Below are positions 47,275-58,526 of a DNA stretch of 64,000 bases, piece by piece; position 1 is the stretch's first letter, and every line of letters starts with the position of its first letter. The position numbers and the translations under genes were made by a program. Under the pieces are notes generated by a model, which worked only from the letters and a program-made list of their open reading frames with translations, searched no databases and was not told the DNA's origin. Source of the DNA: Diadema setosum (taxonomy: Eukaryota > Echinodermata > Echinoidea > Diadematoida > Diadematidae); contig CM067064.1 in NCBI GenBank assembly GCA_033980235.1, forward strand, positions 7,058,501 through 7,122,500. Direction: 5' to 3'.

Positions 47275-47954
47275 CACTAACACATACCAAATATGGTAGG
47301 GCTACTGTTGTGAAATCACCCTTGCAAAATCAAACTTCACCAGATTTGTGCTTAACTTGCGTATATTGATTGCCCAAGCTCCTCTTGCTATGACCTTGTA
47401 CACTTTGAAATAGTTAAGGTCATCAGGAAGAAGTGGGACTTTTGCGTAATGATTTTTATTTGTTTCGGATAGCAAGCTATGATATATTGATGATTACACT
47501 TCAGTCTAGAGGTAGTGTACAGTCCAAACGCGATTTATCCGATGCTCTCTTTACTAGGACATCTCTAATATCCGGATGCGTAAAAGCAGTGAAGACCTCC
47601 CCTCCCCCCCCCCCCCCAAAAAAAGGTGATTTTTAACTCAATTAAAACTCCTACAAAACTCACGCGATCCACCTTTGATATTTCCTACAGAAACGTGTTG
47701 GAGTTGTGCTGTAAAATGTTTCAATATTCAAATGATTCTTTACTATAGTTTTAAGTAGGCTATAATACACTACTTTTGCATTATACACTGCGTGATGTAA
47801 ACTTACGTAGCTACCATTGGGACACCCGGTCAGTAACCTACTTGAAGTCTTATACTATGTAGTACACTGTAATACCATGTCCTATACATAAACATTTTTC
47901 CGCCCATATCCGCACAAATCGCTTCGGTACGGAAGCTTAAAAGTGCCAACCAGA
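46681..47954. other. Intergenic, no gene seen
   Basis: CCATGGACCACGG (46670) and CCATGGTCCGCGG (46864) suggest the remainder of the element carrying the 18-bp array. An (AC)n tract lies at 47233-47271 and a C-run at 47590-47608. No gene is recognised. Confidence 0.55.
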
Positions 47955-49490
47955 TGACGAGATAAGAAGACGAGAAGACAGGTTAAATATCGAGAAGCCG
48001 AGTTATTGCAACTCGGCAAGTCGACTTGCTTGGATCAAGAAGACAAGATGACAAGTTGTTGAAACTCAGTAAGTCGACTCGTTTGGGACAAGAAGACATG
48101 ATAACGAGTTGTTGAAACTCGGAAAGTCGACTTGCTTTGGACAAGAAGTCAAGATGACAAGTTGTTGAAACTCGGCAAGTCGACTCGTTTGGGACAAGAA
48201 GTCAAGAAGGCAAGTTGTTGAAACTCGGCAAGTCGACTCGTTTGGGACAAGAAGTCAAGATGACAAGTTGTTGAAACTCGGCAAGTCGACTCGTTTGGGA
48301 CAAGAAGTCAAGATGACAAGTTGTTGAAACTCGGCAAGTCGACTCGTTTGGGACAAGAAGTCAAGATGACAAGTTGTTGAAACTCGGCAAGTCGACTCGT
48401 TTGGGACAAGAAATCAAGATGACAAGTTGTTGAAACTCGGCAAGTCGACTCGTTTGGGACAAGAAGACATGATAACGAGTTGTTGAAACTCAGAATGTCG
48501 ACTTGCTTTGGACAAGAAGTCAAGATGACAAGTTGTTGAAACTCGGCAAGTCGACTCGTTTGGGACAAGAAGTCAAGATGACAAGTTGTTGAAACTCGGC
48601 AAGTCGACTCGTTTGGAACAAGAAGACATGATAACGAGTTGTTGAAACTCGGAAAGTCGACTTGCTTTGGACAAGAAGTCAAGATGACAAGTTGTTGAAA
48701 CTCGGCAAGTCGACTCGTTTGGGACAAAAAGTCAAGATGACAAGTTGTTGAAACTCGGCAAGTCGACTCGTTTGGGACAAGAAGTCAAGATGACAAGTTG
48801 TTGAAACTCGGCAAGTCGACTTGTTTGGGACAAGAAGTCAAGATGACAAGTTGTTGAAACTCGGCAAGTCGACTCGTTTGGGACAAGAAATCAAGATGAC
48901 AAGTTGTTGAAACTCGGCAAGTCGACTCGTTTTGGACAAGAAGACATGATAACGAGTTGTTGAAACTCGGAAAGTCGACTTGCTTTGGACAAGAAGTCAA
49001 GATGACAAGTTGTTGAAACTCGGCAAGTCGACTCGTTTGGGACAAGAAGTCAAGATGACAAGTTGTTGAAACTCGGCAAGTCGACTCGTTTGGGACAAGA
49101 AGTCAAGATGACAAGTTGTTGAAACTCGGAAAGTCGACTTGCTTTGGACAAGAAGTCAAGATGACAAGTTGTTGAAACTCGGCAAGTCGACTTGTTTGGG
49201 AAAAGAAGACATGATAACGAGTTGTTGAAACTCGGAATGTCGACTTGCTTGGGACAAGACGTCAAATGACAAGTTGTTGAAACTCGGCAAGTCGACTTGT
49301 TTTGGACGAGAAGACAAAATGCCGAGTTGTCAAAACACGACAAGTACGTCGACTTGTTTTGGAAAAGAAAACAAATTGGTTAGTTAGTGGAACAGAAAAG
49401 TCGACTTGTTGCGGACAAAGAGACAAGTCAACGAGTGGTAGGAATTTGTTTAGGACAAGAAATCAAGGTGACAAGTTGTTTATCGACATT
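47955..49490. repeat. 53-bp satellite array (about 25 units)
   Basis: Units repeat in the order GACAAGTTGTTGAAACTCGG, CAAGTCGACTCGTTTGGGAC, AAGAAGTCAAGAT, with degenerate units at both edges. Two subtypes alternate irregularly: the common one with GTCAAGATGAC, and one with GACATGATAACGAG plus GGAAAGTCGACTTGC. Each unit has the palindrome AGTCGACT. The minus strand stays open across much of the array with a 53-residue period (3 x 53 bp), giving long repetitive frames that I do not regard as genes. Confidence 0.95.
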
Positions 49491-49499
49491 TGGGGTCTA

Positions 49500-49645
49500 G
49501 GAACACTACCTCCTGGAAAACTACCCCATAATTACTACCCCTTGGATCTGGATAACTACCCCCGGATTATACCCCCGAATAATTACCCCCGGGATAACTA
49601 CTCCTGGATAACTATCCCACAGATGACTACCCCCAGATAGCACTA
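49500..49645. repeat. Degenerate TAACTACCCC(CGGA) repeat
   Basis: Units of about 15-18 bp of the form GGATAACTACCCCC. Similar degenerate units recur at about 52250-52480, on the other side of the 160-bp satellite. Confidence 0.7.
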
Positions 49646-50317
49646 TCAAATAAAACATCATCACAACAACAACAACAACAAAAAAAAAGCAGTGAATTCA
49701 AAGACAAATACAACTTAAACAATCACTGAATATTTCCGATGTCCCACCCTGACCCGATGGTGTTAGCTCATCCAGCAAAACTGGTAATTGGATTTATGTT
49801 CTTTCAGGAAAAAAAAAAAAAAAAAACTTGTCATTATAGTACCACCCGACGGCAACACATTGCCCTACGATGATCAAAGATATGTTCAGTTTATTTAGAA
49901 ATGATTTTCCTCACCAAAATCTCAATGCATAAACTTGACCAATGGAGCAAAATACTGGTATTTTTTTTTCTCCTGAAAATACTGTTTCCGTGACAACACA
50001 GTGTCTAACACCGACAAATGACGAATGTTGCACTACAATCGGGATATATAAATCAAAGCTAAATCACTGATTGTTGCTTTACATACTATAGTCTATATCA
50101 AAATGCCTTGCATTGCCAATAATAAGACTTGACGGGCTATTTCCCAACTTTCCCAACACACACAAACACACACAAACACAAACAATTAGGGGATGCTCTA
50201 AAGTGCAGATTTTGGACATCCTTCCCCCGCTTGGTCACTTCGACGCCCCCTCGCTGGTCATACCTCCCCCAATCATGAACAATAAACCGACATCCTTGAC
50301 TACCAGTGGCGCACCGC

Positions 50318-51765
50318 CCCCCCCCCTTAATTTCCAAAGCGAAAACAACATATTTATAGCTAAAAACGGCAGTTTTTGGACTGTAAAATGTCAGAATTTT
50401 CACTCTCACTCGCTCCGCTTGCTCGTATTTAATCGCTCTGCCATTCTCGTGATGTTGCTGCCAGTATTAAATTGCCAGCAGTTGCACCCGGTGCGCCCCC
50501 TTAATTTCCAAAGCGAAAAGGATAGCTACAAACGGCAGTTTTTATACTGTAAAATGTCAAAATTTTCAAGCTCGCTCGCATTTTAATCAATTCAATTCAA
50601 TTCAAACTTTATTTCATTTTTCGAAAAGAATATAAACATTTCACTTCCTTTGGTAACATAGAATAAGGTTGCATAATCAAAACAAAGTGAATTGAGAAAA
50701 CATAATTGTGAAACCTTGGGGTAACAGAAACGTTGTAAGGAAAATTGATTGACTGAAGTGATACAGACGATATAATCGTTATGCCATTCTCCTGATGTTG
50801 CTGCCAGTAATTGCCAGCAGTTTATGTTGCGCCCTGTGCGCCCCCTTAATTTCCAAAGCGAAGAAATATAGCTACAAACGGAAGGGGTTTTTTTGACAGT
50901 AAATTGTCACATTTTTCAAGGTCGCTCGCTCCGCTAGCTCACGTTTAATCGTTATCCCATTCTCTTGATGTTGCTGCCAGTAATTGCCTGCAGTTGCGCC
51001 CGGTGCGCCCTGCTTAATTTCCAAAGCGAACAATAATATAGCTACAAACGGTAATTTTTTGACTGTAAAATGTCAACATTTTCAAGCTCGCTCGCATTTA
51101 ATCGCCTTGCCATTCTCCTGATGTTACTGCCAGTAATTGCCAGCAATTGCGCCCGGTGCCCCCTCTTAATTTTCAAAGCGAAAAGATGCGTAGCTAAAAA
51201 CGGCATTTTTTTTTTAAACTGTGAAATGCCAACATTTTCGAGCTCGCTCGCTTCTCTCGCTTGCATTTAATCGTTGTGCCGTTCTCCTGACGTTGCTGCC
51301 AGTAATTGCCAGCAGTTGCACCCCCCTTAATTTCGAAAACGAATAAATATTGATACAAACGGCAGTTTTTTGACTGTGTCAAAATTTTCAAGCTCACTCG
51401 TTCTGCTCGCTCGCATTTAATTGTTATGCCATTCTCCTGATGTTACTGCCAGTAATTGCCAGCAGTTGCGCCCTGTGCGCGCCCCTTAATTTTCAAAGCG
51501 AAGAAATATAGGTACAAACAGAAGTTTTTGGACTGTAAATTTGTCAAAATTTTCAAGCTCTCTCGCTCCGCTTGCTCGCATTTAATCGTTTTGCCATTAT
51601 CCTCATGCTCATGCCAGTAATTGCCAGCAGTTGCGCCGGTGCGCCCCCCTTCATTTCCAAAGCGAAAAAATATAGCTACAAACCGCAGTTTGGGATTGTA
51701 AAATATCAAAATTTTCAAGCTCGCTCGCTCCGCTCGCTCGCATTTAATTGTTATGCAATTCTCCT
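50318..51765. repeat. ~160-bp satellite array (about 8 units)
   Basis: Units start near CCCCCTTAATTTCCAAAGCG at about 50318, 50499, 50840, 51007, 51162, 51325, 51482 and 51646. They include ATAGCTACAAACGGCAGTTT, TTCAAGCTCGCTCGC, and CTGATGTTGCTGCCAGTAAT before CCAGCAGTTGCG. Spacing is 153-181 bp except where a separate insertion interrupts the second unit. Open frames through the units are not conserved as protein. Confidence 0.9.
50583..50766 (-). mobile_element. Retroposon-like insertion in the satellite (possible)
   Basis: About 180 bp unlike the satellite breaks one unit. It starts AATCAATTCAATTCAATTCA, which in reverse is a TTGAATTGAATT-type tail, suggesting a minus-strand SINE or LINE 3' end. 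No head was recognised. Confidence 0.5.
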
Positions 51766-51769
51766 TTTT

Positions 51770-52090
51770 TTTTCTTTTTACAAAAAGTCCCTCCGTGGAA
51801 GGGGTATCCCCCTCCTACACCCTCTCCCGCTTGGTTGCTTCGCTCCCTTGCCGAGGATCTCACATCGTCACATAATGTATCCCCGTAATAGTCCTTCATA
51901 GTATTTTCATTTTTACTATGCTCTATAAACGCGACTTTTGCACTCTTGTTTTTACAAAAAGTTACCACCGTGGGACGGGGTATCCCCCTCCCACACCCTC
52001 CGCACTGAAGGAGCGAAATTGATCATCGTCGAGGATCTCACACCGTCACATAATGTACCCCCGTATAGTCCTTCATAGCGAAAGATTCGT
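51770..52090. repeat. Two-copy tandem repeat, ~180-bp unit
   Basis: Both copies run from TTTTTACAAAAAGT through GGGGTATCCCCCTCC, GAGGATCTCACA and CGTCACATAATGTA to AGTCCTTCATAG, starting near 51774 and 51950. Confidence 0.85.
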
Positions 52091-52744
52091 GTATGTATAC
52101 AATCACATGTATGTACATATATAGAGTATGTGTAAATGTACATGATGACACAGGATCCAATAAATCATTTTTTTTTTTTTAAATCTCACAGTTTACATTT
52201 ACTGTCAAAACGCACCCCCCTTGAAAAAAAAAAGCTGGTGACGCCCCTGCAACTCATCCCCTCCCCCGAAAGCATCCCCCGTCCCCGGATAAATACCACC
52301 AGGACAATTTTCGCAAGGCAATTACCTACCAGATAAATATCACCCGGTTGATTACTCCCTCTAAGGCTTTCCCACCAATCCTGATAGCCTACAACTATTA
52401 CCTCTGGATATCAAACTTCTTACCCTCCAGGAAAATTCACCAGAACAATTCCCCATCGGGCATCCCCCGAACCCACGGCCCACGAAAACTACTCAGAGGC
52501 AGGCAGGATGTAATGTCATGGAGTACCCCATGAATATGTCTACTTATGGGCCCACATACTTTACCTTTATTTCATAAATTAATGAGTACATTACTGCATC
52601 TATTTTGAAAATTCTTATCACCGCCTCCAGATGTGTCTAGGAGAATTTCGATGCTATTTTCTGTTTATACCGTATTTAGTAGTCCGGCAGCCTAAAGCCA
52701 TTTTTTTGGCCGAAGTACTTATTCTCTGATACAGTTTTTTTTTT
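52091..52744. other. Repeat-rich spacer, no gene seen
   Basis: Contains degenerate CCCCGGATAA-type units (52250-52480) and AT-rich sequence. Confidence 0.55.
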
Positions 52745-55700
52745 TCTCTGATGATTATTCATCTTTTGGGTCTTTTCAAAGGTATTCAGGTGGTTGTGGA
52801 GCTCTCACCCTTGAGCAATTTTGATTATTCAAAATGGCGTCCAACATGGCCGCCACACAGCCCTCAATATAGGAAAATGTATGTAATCATGTGTTTTAAA
52901 TGCTACTATATCAACGTTTGGATTGGAGCATTTGTCCAAAGGTCCAATAACTTGAACAAGATATTTTTGACATTTTTTGTTGCAGGACAGTTGCCACGGT
53001 AAACATTGAATTAGCTTAAAATCCCTAAAATGCACAATATAAATACAAAATGATATGGAATCGGGTTTGTGTGTGTGGTGAGGGACATGTTGACCAGAAT
53101 GTTTGGCAGAAATACGTAGAAACTATTTTACCTAAAGGACCTGAGTAGAAGGTTGCCATGGATACTTGCTCTTTGGCTGGTTGCAGACATGATATTTTAC
53201 ATACGAATGTATAGTCCTGGGATGTTTCAAAATGTATAAGTAACCTGTATATAGGAAGCTTATCAATCTGTAAAAGAAACTGACTACATCGTTGTCTTCC
53301 GAATTTGCCTTTTTCTTGGTGTTATACATGTTACCATGAGAGTATCATCTGAAGAGATAACTGCCTACGATGTCTTGATGCATCATAAAATTATATACAT
53401 TAAAGAAAATCCTATGATATCAAGTAGAGGAGATGCAGGAGAGTTGAACCACTTTTTCCATTTTTGGACATGTTTCCTAATCAATTCTTGCTCACAACAA
53501 GTGTTTGTTACCAAATTGAAGAACAACTATAAACCTGTCTTGTAGCTATGAAAATTTCTTCTACTCTTCTAGGAAATTGCCTAATAAAAAAAAAAGAACT
53601 TTCTTTAGAAAAATAAATGTCGACACTCATGCAGAGCAAGGAGAGTTAAGCCATGAGTTGGGCCACCTTTAGAAGACATGTGCTACTTGTTTGAGAGTTA
53701 AACCACGATGTCAAACCATAAAGATTAGATTACAAAATCGGCTTACAAGTAGCCAGTAGCCAGAAATAAATCTTAGCTTAACAAAATCGGTTTTATCCTA
53801 ATTTCAAGCATAGAAAGATATGAAAATTTAAGAAGTTCAAACACTCATCATGCACTTTATTCTTAAACATCCCTTAATATAAGAACCACTCATATCGGGG
53901 CTGGCGCTATGTTTTGTAAACGTGAGGCGGCCCAGTTTATATTTCTGGTGCCACTTCTGGGTTTTACTGACAAGCAAAAAAAAAAAAAAAAAAAAGAAAG
54001 AAAAAGGAGGGGGGAAGAGGGCTTAACTATTATTTTCTGATATTACTTCCGGGGGTAATAGGCTGAATCAGCTGACAAGAAAAAAAAAGATGAGGGGCCT
54101 ATCCCACTTTTCTTGTGCCTATTAAGTATACAAAAGTGTGGGGATCCTGGTGGTAAGACCCTATATATTCCTATGTATTATCCCCCCCCCCCAAAAAAAA
54201 AGAAAAAAAAAGAAAAAAAGAAAAAAGTTGAGGCGATCCCTCACTCCTTGTTTGCGTCGGCTCTGTGTATTACAGTGAAAAGTTTTGCGTAATGATATTT
54301 TGCAATGGAACTTCTTCAAGTTTGAGGGAGAAAGGTTTGCGGTGACACCATGTGTACGAAGTCCTTAACCGCATCGTTGCTTGGCAGAAGAGACTAGAAA
54401 GAGGGGAATTGAAGAGAGAAGCGACATATGGGGATAGTAAGGAGGGCAAAAGTGAAGAGCGGGGGATAATAATGTGTCGGAAGTTGAAGTTGTACTATTA
54501 GTGGAGACGGTAGAAAAGGGAACAGAGAGAGTGGTAAGGAAGAACAGAGTGAGAATCAAGTAAGATATCTAAGATTCTTTAAGTTTGCTCATCCCCTCCC
54601 TATGTCTTCGATACTATAGTTCCTCGCATAATGAAGCACAGTAAAAATAAGCTACTCATCAGAACTGGAACCTGAATATTTGAATAAAAAACTTACATGA
54701 CCTACTTTAGAAACCTTCATGTACTACAGAAATGAAACATGAAAAGTAAGTCATAATATGTTTTTTGTTTTTTGTTTTTTTACAGAAAATTATAACAAAC
54801 ACATATTTTCTTTTTCAGAGTGTTTTTGCCTTATACACTTGTAAAATATCAATTTCGGTTAAATTAATATGCATGACTCATGAATAAAAACTACAGGTAA
54901 GTATAGTGAGATAATTAACAGGAAATCATGAAACAAACTGGATTATTTCATTCTCAAGGACTGTAGTTTATTACGAACAATATGTATGTATTGATGTCAA
55001 TGTCATGAATGTAAAAGTTATTTCATTATAGCCTTCACCTTGTACCACATAGGAAGTCTCATTTTTGAAATGTTGTTTTCACATAACACTTAATGAACGA
55101 TTTTTAAGGAAATTTATGCAGGCTGTAATATTGCAATGTTTCCGCTTAGACGGGAAGAATCTAAGGGCTGAATCTTTGGGAATTGAAATGGGAATCTTTG
55201 GGAATTGAAATTCATGAGTGTTGTGATTTTTTTTCGATTTTTTTTTTGATTTTTTTTTTGAAAAAAAAGTGGGGGGGGGGCTGCAGTCCCCCCAACCCCC
55301 CCCCCCCCGCTTCCGCGGCCCCTGAGAGAGAGGTACTGGATTTGTGTAACCAATATAGGCATATGTGGAGTAAAGACCTGAAATATGGTATTTCACATTT
55401 TCACATCATTGCTACACTGCAATTCAATCCTTCGGCATTTATTCACAATTAAATTCAAGTTTAGGTTGATATGGCAACTATAAATATAAATTAAGGCTAG
55501 ATTAATGTTAACTTCATTAAGGCTTTTTTTTTGTAAGAGGTATGCATGTAATTGATATTTCCTTGACGTCGCACAAATAACAGGCATTTTTGTGTATTTT
55601 GCATACTTTGCTAACTTTTTTGAGGTTTGTTCCAATTATTTGATGGTTACCATGGCAACCAGATTCTGTTCAACTAAAGACATTGTACTAATATTACTGG

Positions 55701-55888
55701 CCGTTTAGATAAGTGTTCTAATTGAAGTACTAGTGTTTTAGGGACATTTTTCTGACTCTTGTATAGGCTTCACGGCGGCCATTTTGGACGCCACTTTGAA
55801 TAATTACAATTGCCCAATGGTGAGAGCTCCACACCCACTTGAATATCATTGTAGAGATCCCAAAGATGAATAATCAACAAAGAATATA
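52745..55888. mobile_element. 3.1-kb element with long inverted termini
   Basis: The left end (GATTATTCATCTTTTGGG, GTGGAGCTCTCACC, ATGGCGTCCAACATGGCCG) returns inverted at the right end (CGGCCATTTTGGACGCCA, GGTGAGAGCTCCACAC, AAAGATGAATAATC). Weaker inverted similarity continues to about 53010 and 55610 (GTTGCCACGGTAA and TTACCATGGCAAC). The interior has C/A- and G-rich low-complexity tracts (53975-54225, 55230-55315) and no transposase. It is a non-autonomous or decayed DNA transposon ending just before the gypsy LTR. Confidence 0.75.
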
Positions 55889-56030
55889 TATATATATGTG
55901 GGCAAGCCCACATATTGCTAAGATATTAGCAAGAGGTAACCCCTCCAGAGATTGACCCTGGCACCCCATCTTCGAATGGAAGAGTCCAACACTTTCTTTA
56001 GGGTTGTTATCTCCTCTGCGGGGTGAAAGC

Positions 56031-56088
56031 ATTCAAGACTTGCTTTTCACCACAAGAAGTCTGCCATCTCTCTCTCTCCATCTAAGGT
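56031..56088 (+). repeat. R-like repeat copy 1 of the gypsy LTR
   Basis: The 58-bp copy begins ATTCAAGACTTGC and contains CATCTAAG|GTGGGT, a usable 5' splice site at 56087. It lies 134 bp from the LTR start, comparable to the 202 bp in the solo LTR. Confidence 0.85.
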
Positions 56089-58251
56089 GGGTTCAAACAT
56101 TTTATGGTATATTTGCTACAGTTACTTGGTAAAGATTTTAATAGTGTGCAACTAATATCATCAGAAGTAGACATTTTATCCTGAGTAGATGCTATTGAAG
56201 GTATACAAAAGAATGGATTCCAAGAGAGCGTTCTACGCAGGTTACAAAAGTTGAGACAAAAATGGCAAGCCTGAGAAATTCTACAAATTCGATAAATGCA
56301 GCCGAGTTGGCCATTACCAATATAGTTTCATTGTGAATAGCCAGCAGATTCATTGCTTTAAAAATGGACCACTTGGTCAGTTAAGCTCTACGTGTCTTGC
56401 GATTGTCTCATGAAAATAATGTCCTTGGTTATATTGTATACTCTGTAAATTGACGAAGGAAACGGGACAATTATGTCAGTTATCCAATATGTTTCACAAA
56501 CTATCCAATAACTCAGTAAAGCTAAAACTACAGGGTATATAGTGTTGCATATTGTCATAAGAAAAATGCAGTACTCCATGAGGCGTACAGGAGGGTATAT
56601 AATGTGGGCCTGTTCAATAATAATTTTATTCTAGAAAATCTTGCGAGTGTTATGTGTGTCTGTGCATGTAGTGATGGTATGCATGTGGCTAGTGTAATGA
56701 TGTGGCTCAATGTGCACTGCAATGTCAGGACATAATTATAAGATTGTAGAATTAGACGCTGTAGTGAAGAAAAGTCAGTGTACGCTTCATTCTAACAGAC
56801 CCCATCAAGACAAAGAAATCTCAGTGGTCTCCAAAGAAAGGTACGCAGTGGAAAAAAATAACAGTTTGATGGGCTAGGGGTACTTTCACACGGGAAGACT
56901 AACACACCACATGAGACAGCGTATGCGGGAATGTCCCTCGAGGGAATTTGTTGAGACTGGTGTTGAATGTTATGTGTGTGTAGTGTAGATACTGTGTGCC
57001 ATAATTTGACAATCCAGGTTGAGGGATGAGTAATAGATGACTGTCTCACACAATTCTAAGTTAGATACTCCTCTTTAAGTTTTGAAGTGTTACAGTATAT
57101 ATATGATAATACAGGATTGTATTTTCGCTAATGAAATTGAGTTGTGTGTTGTGGGTGTCAGCAGAAATAAGTAGGGTTATCATTAGGTATACGAGTTTGA
57201 TGGGGGAGACGGAACTAGAATTAGAGTGTGAACACTCCTCCCACTGCCGGAGTGAAAACCACCGGTATGCACACCAGCGAGCCAGTGGTTCTCGCTCCAG
57301 CCCTGTGGTCGGATGTTGATGTGATGTGGTCACTCCTCTCCTGTCTCTCGCCAAGGTTGAGATAACTCTGTACCTCGGCAGTGTAGATAGCTTGCTACTT
57401 TCTTCCCCCTGCCTAAACAAAGTCTTTGTTTTAAGTTTTGGACACCACTTGGGAAAGTGAGAGAGTTTATCTCCTCCTTTTGAGGAGCCATCTCGAAGAG
57501 TGCTGGGGAAAAGAGAGGAGATGTTTTATTTTATTTTTAGTTCAGGAAGACAAGTTAGAAAAGAACCAGTCAGTGCAGATTGGTAGTAGGAATTTACAAC
57601 AAATGTCAGTGTTATTATATGTAGCCTGAAAGAATCCAGTCATTTGAGTCATCAAATTGTTTTGAAGTGAGAAGGAATAAGTTTAAGGGCTATGTCCATA
57701 TGGATTTTTATTTGTTTTGGAACAGACTGGCTTAGACAAAAGAACAAACATTTTTAATTAGTTACATAAGGAGTGGGCAGGATAAATTGATTGGAATAAT
57801 GTTGAAGTTAGATTAAGTGAGTTGTAATTTTATGACTAATCATGATTTGTTTATTTGTAGCGCCGATGAATTATAGGCATTGATATGGATGTAACATAGA
57901 ACTGCATTCTTACCTATCACACAGCTCTAGGGGATGTAATCGGTAATAGAGATAGGAAAGGGATCAGTGAGAGATTATGTTATAAATCACATACCTAATG
58001 AGTAACCTCTTTACAGCTAAATAAAGAAGGGTGTATTAATTTAGTTGTTTACAGCTGGGAATAGGGTAGGCAGACAAATAACAGAGTATATCACATAAAT
58101 GAGCAGTTCTCATTCGTAATTACAGGCTGGCAGCACTAAGCAGATGTTGTGTAAACACGGTGTGCTGACATAGAGCCGTAATTGTTGTACATGATTTTGT
58201 TTTTAAGTTGTTTGTGTTTTATCATTTGAGTATTCATCTGGTCATTAACGG

Positions 58252-58257
58252 AATAAA
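58252..58257 (+). promoter_or_regulatory. AATAAA poly(A) signal in the gypsy LTR
   Basis: AATAAA precedes copy 2 by two bases. The GAATAAAAGA context could also act as a weak TATA-like box for a start in copy 2, so its role is not settled. Confidence 0.6.
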
Positions 58258-58259
58258 AG

Positions 58260-58317
58260 ATTCAAGACTTGCTTTTCACCACAAGAAGTCTGCCATCTCT
58301 CTCTCTCCATCTAAGGT
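58260..58317 (+). repeat. R-like repeat copy 2 of the gypsy LTR
   Basis: Identical over 58 bp to 56031-56088. Its end, a CTCTCTCTCTCC tract closing in ATCTAAG at 58315, reads as a 3' splice site. The 33 bp after the shared segment end the LTR. Confidence 0.85.
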
Positions 58318-58350
58318 CTACGAGTGCGAATGAGCGAGAGGTGGGCTACA

Positions 58351-58526
58351 ATTCTGGAGGCACTGCCCGGATGCTGCTAGGTGGTTCGAAGTTTCTAACC
58401 CTCATTACCGGCAAACCACCTATGCAGTAATCCACTACAATTCAGTTGCCCAAGAAGCCTGACACTGCGGCTGCGCTGATACGACTACTGACGCCATTAA
58501 AGCAGGCCTGATTAGTAAACTGGAAA
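58351..58526 (+). other. gypsy leader with candidate primer-binding site
   Basis: TGGAGGCACTGCCC at 58355-58368 starts with the TGG expected for pairing with a tRNA 3' CCA, four bases after the LTR end. I could not assign the tRNA. The remainder is the untranslated leader before the gag ATG. Confidence 0.5.

Larger units (their letters stand above)
55897..58350 (+). mobile_element. 5' LTR of a Ty3/gypsy retrotransposon (2.45 kb)
   Basis: The LTR begins TGTGGGCAAGCCC within a TA run and ends GTGGGCTACA, just before a candidate primer-binding site and 177 bp before gag. The 3' LTR lies outside the window, so the boundaries rest on TG/CA ends and on comparison with the solo LTR at 25469. A 58-bp segment occurs twice without a mismatch (56031-56088 and 58260-58317). 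Removing the 2229-bp span between equivalent points would leave a compact LTR of about 225 bp. No open frame of note is inside. Confidence 0.65.

Noticed and set aside
48308..49343. Long minus-strand open frames of 86-139 codons with repeating peptides
   Set aside because: They are translations of the 53-bp satellite. The period of 53 residues follows from three units of 53 bp, and no start, splice or domain evidence supports a gene.
47955..49490. CRISPR-like array
   Set aside because: Units are contiguous 53-bp repeats without unique spacers, and the context is eukaryotic.
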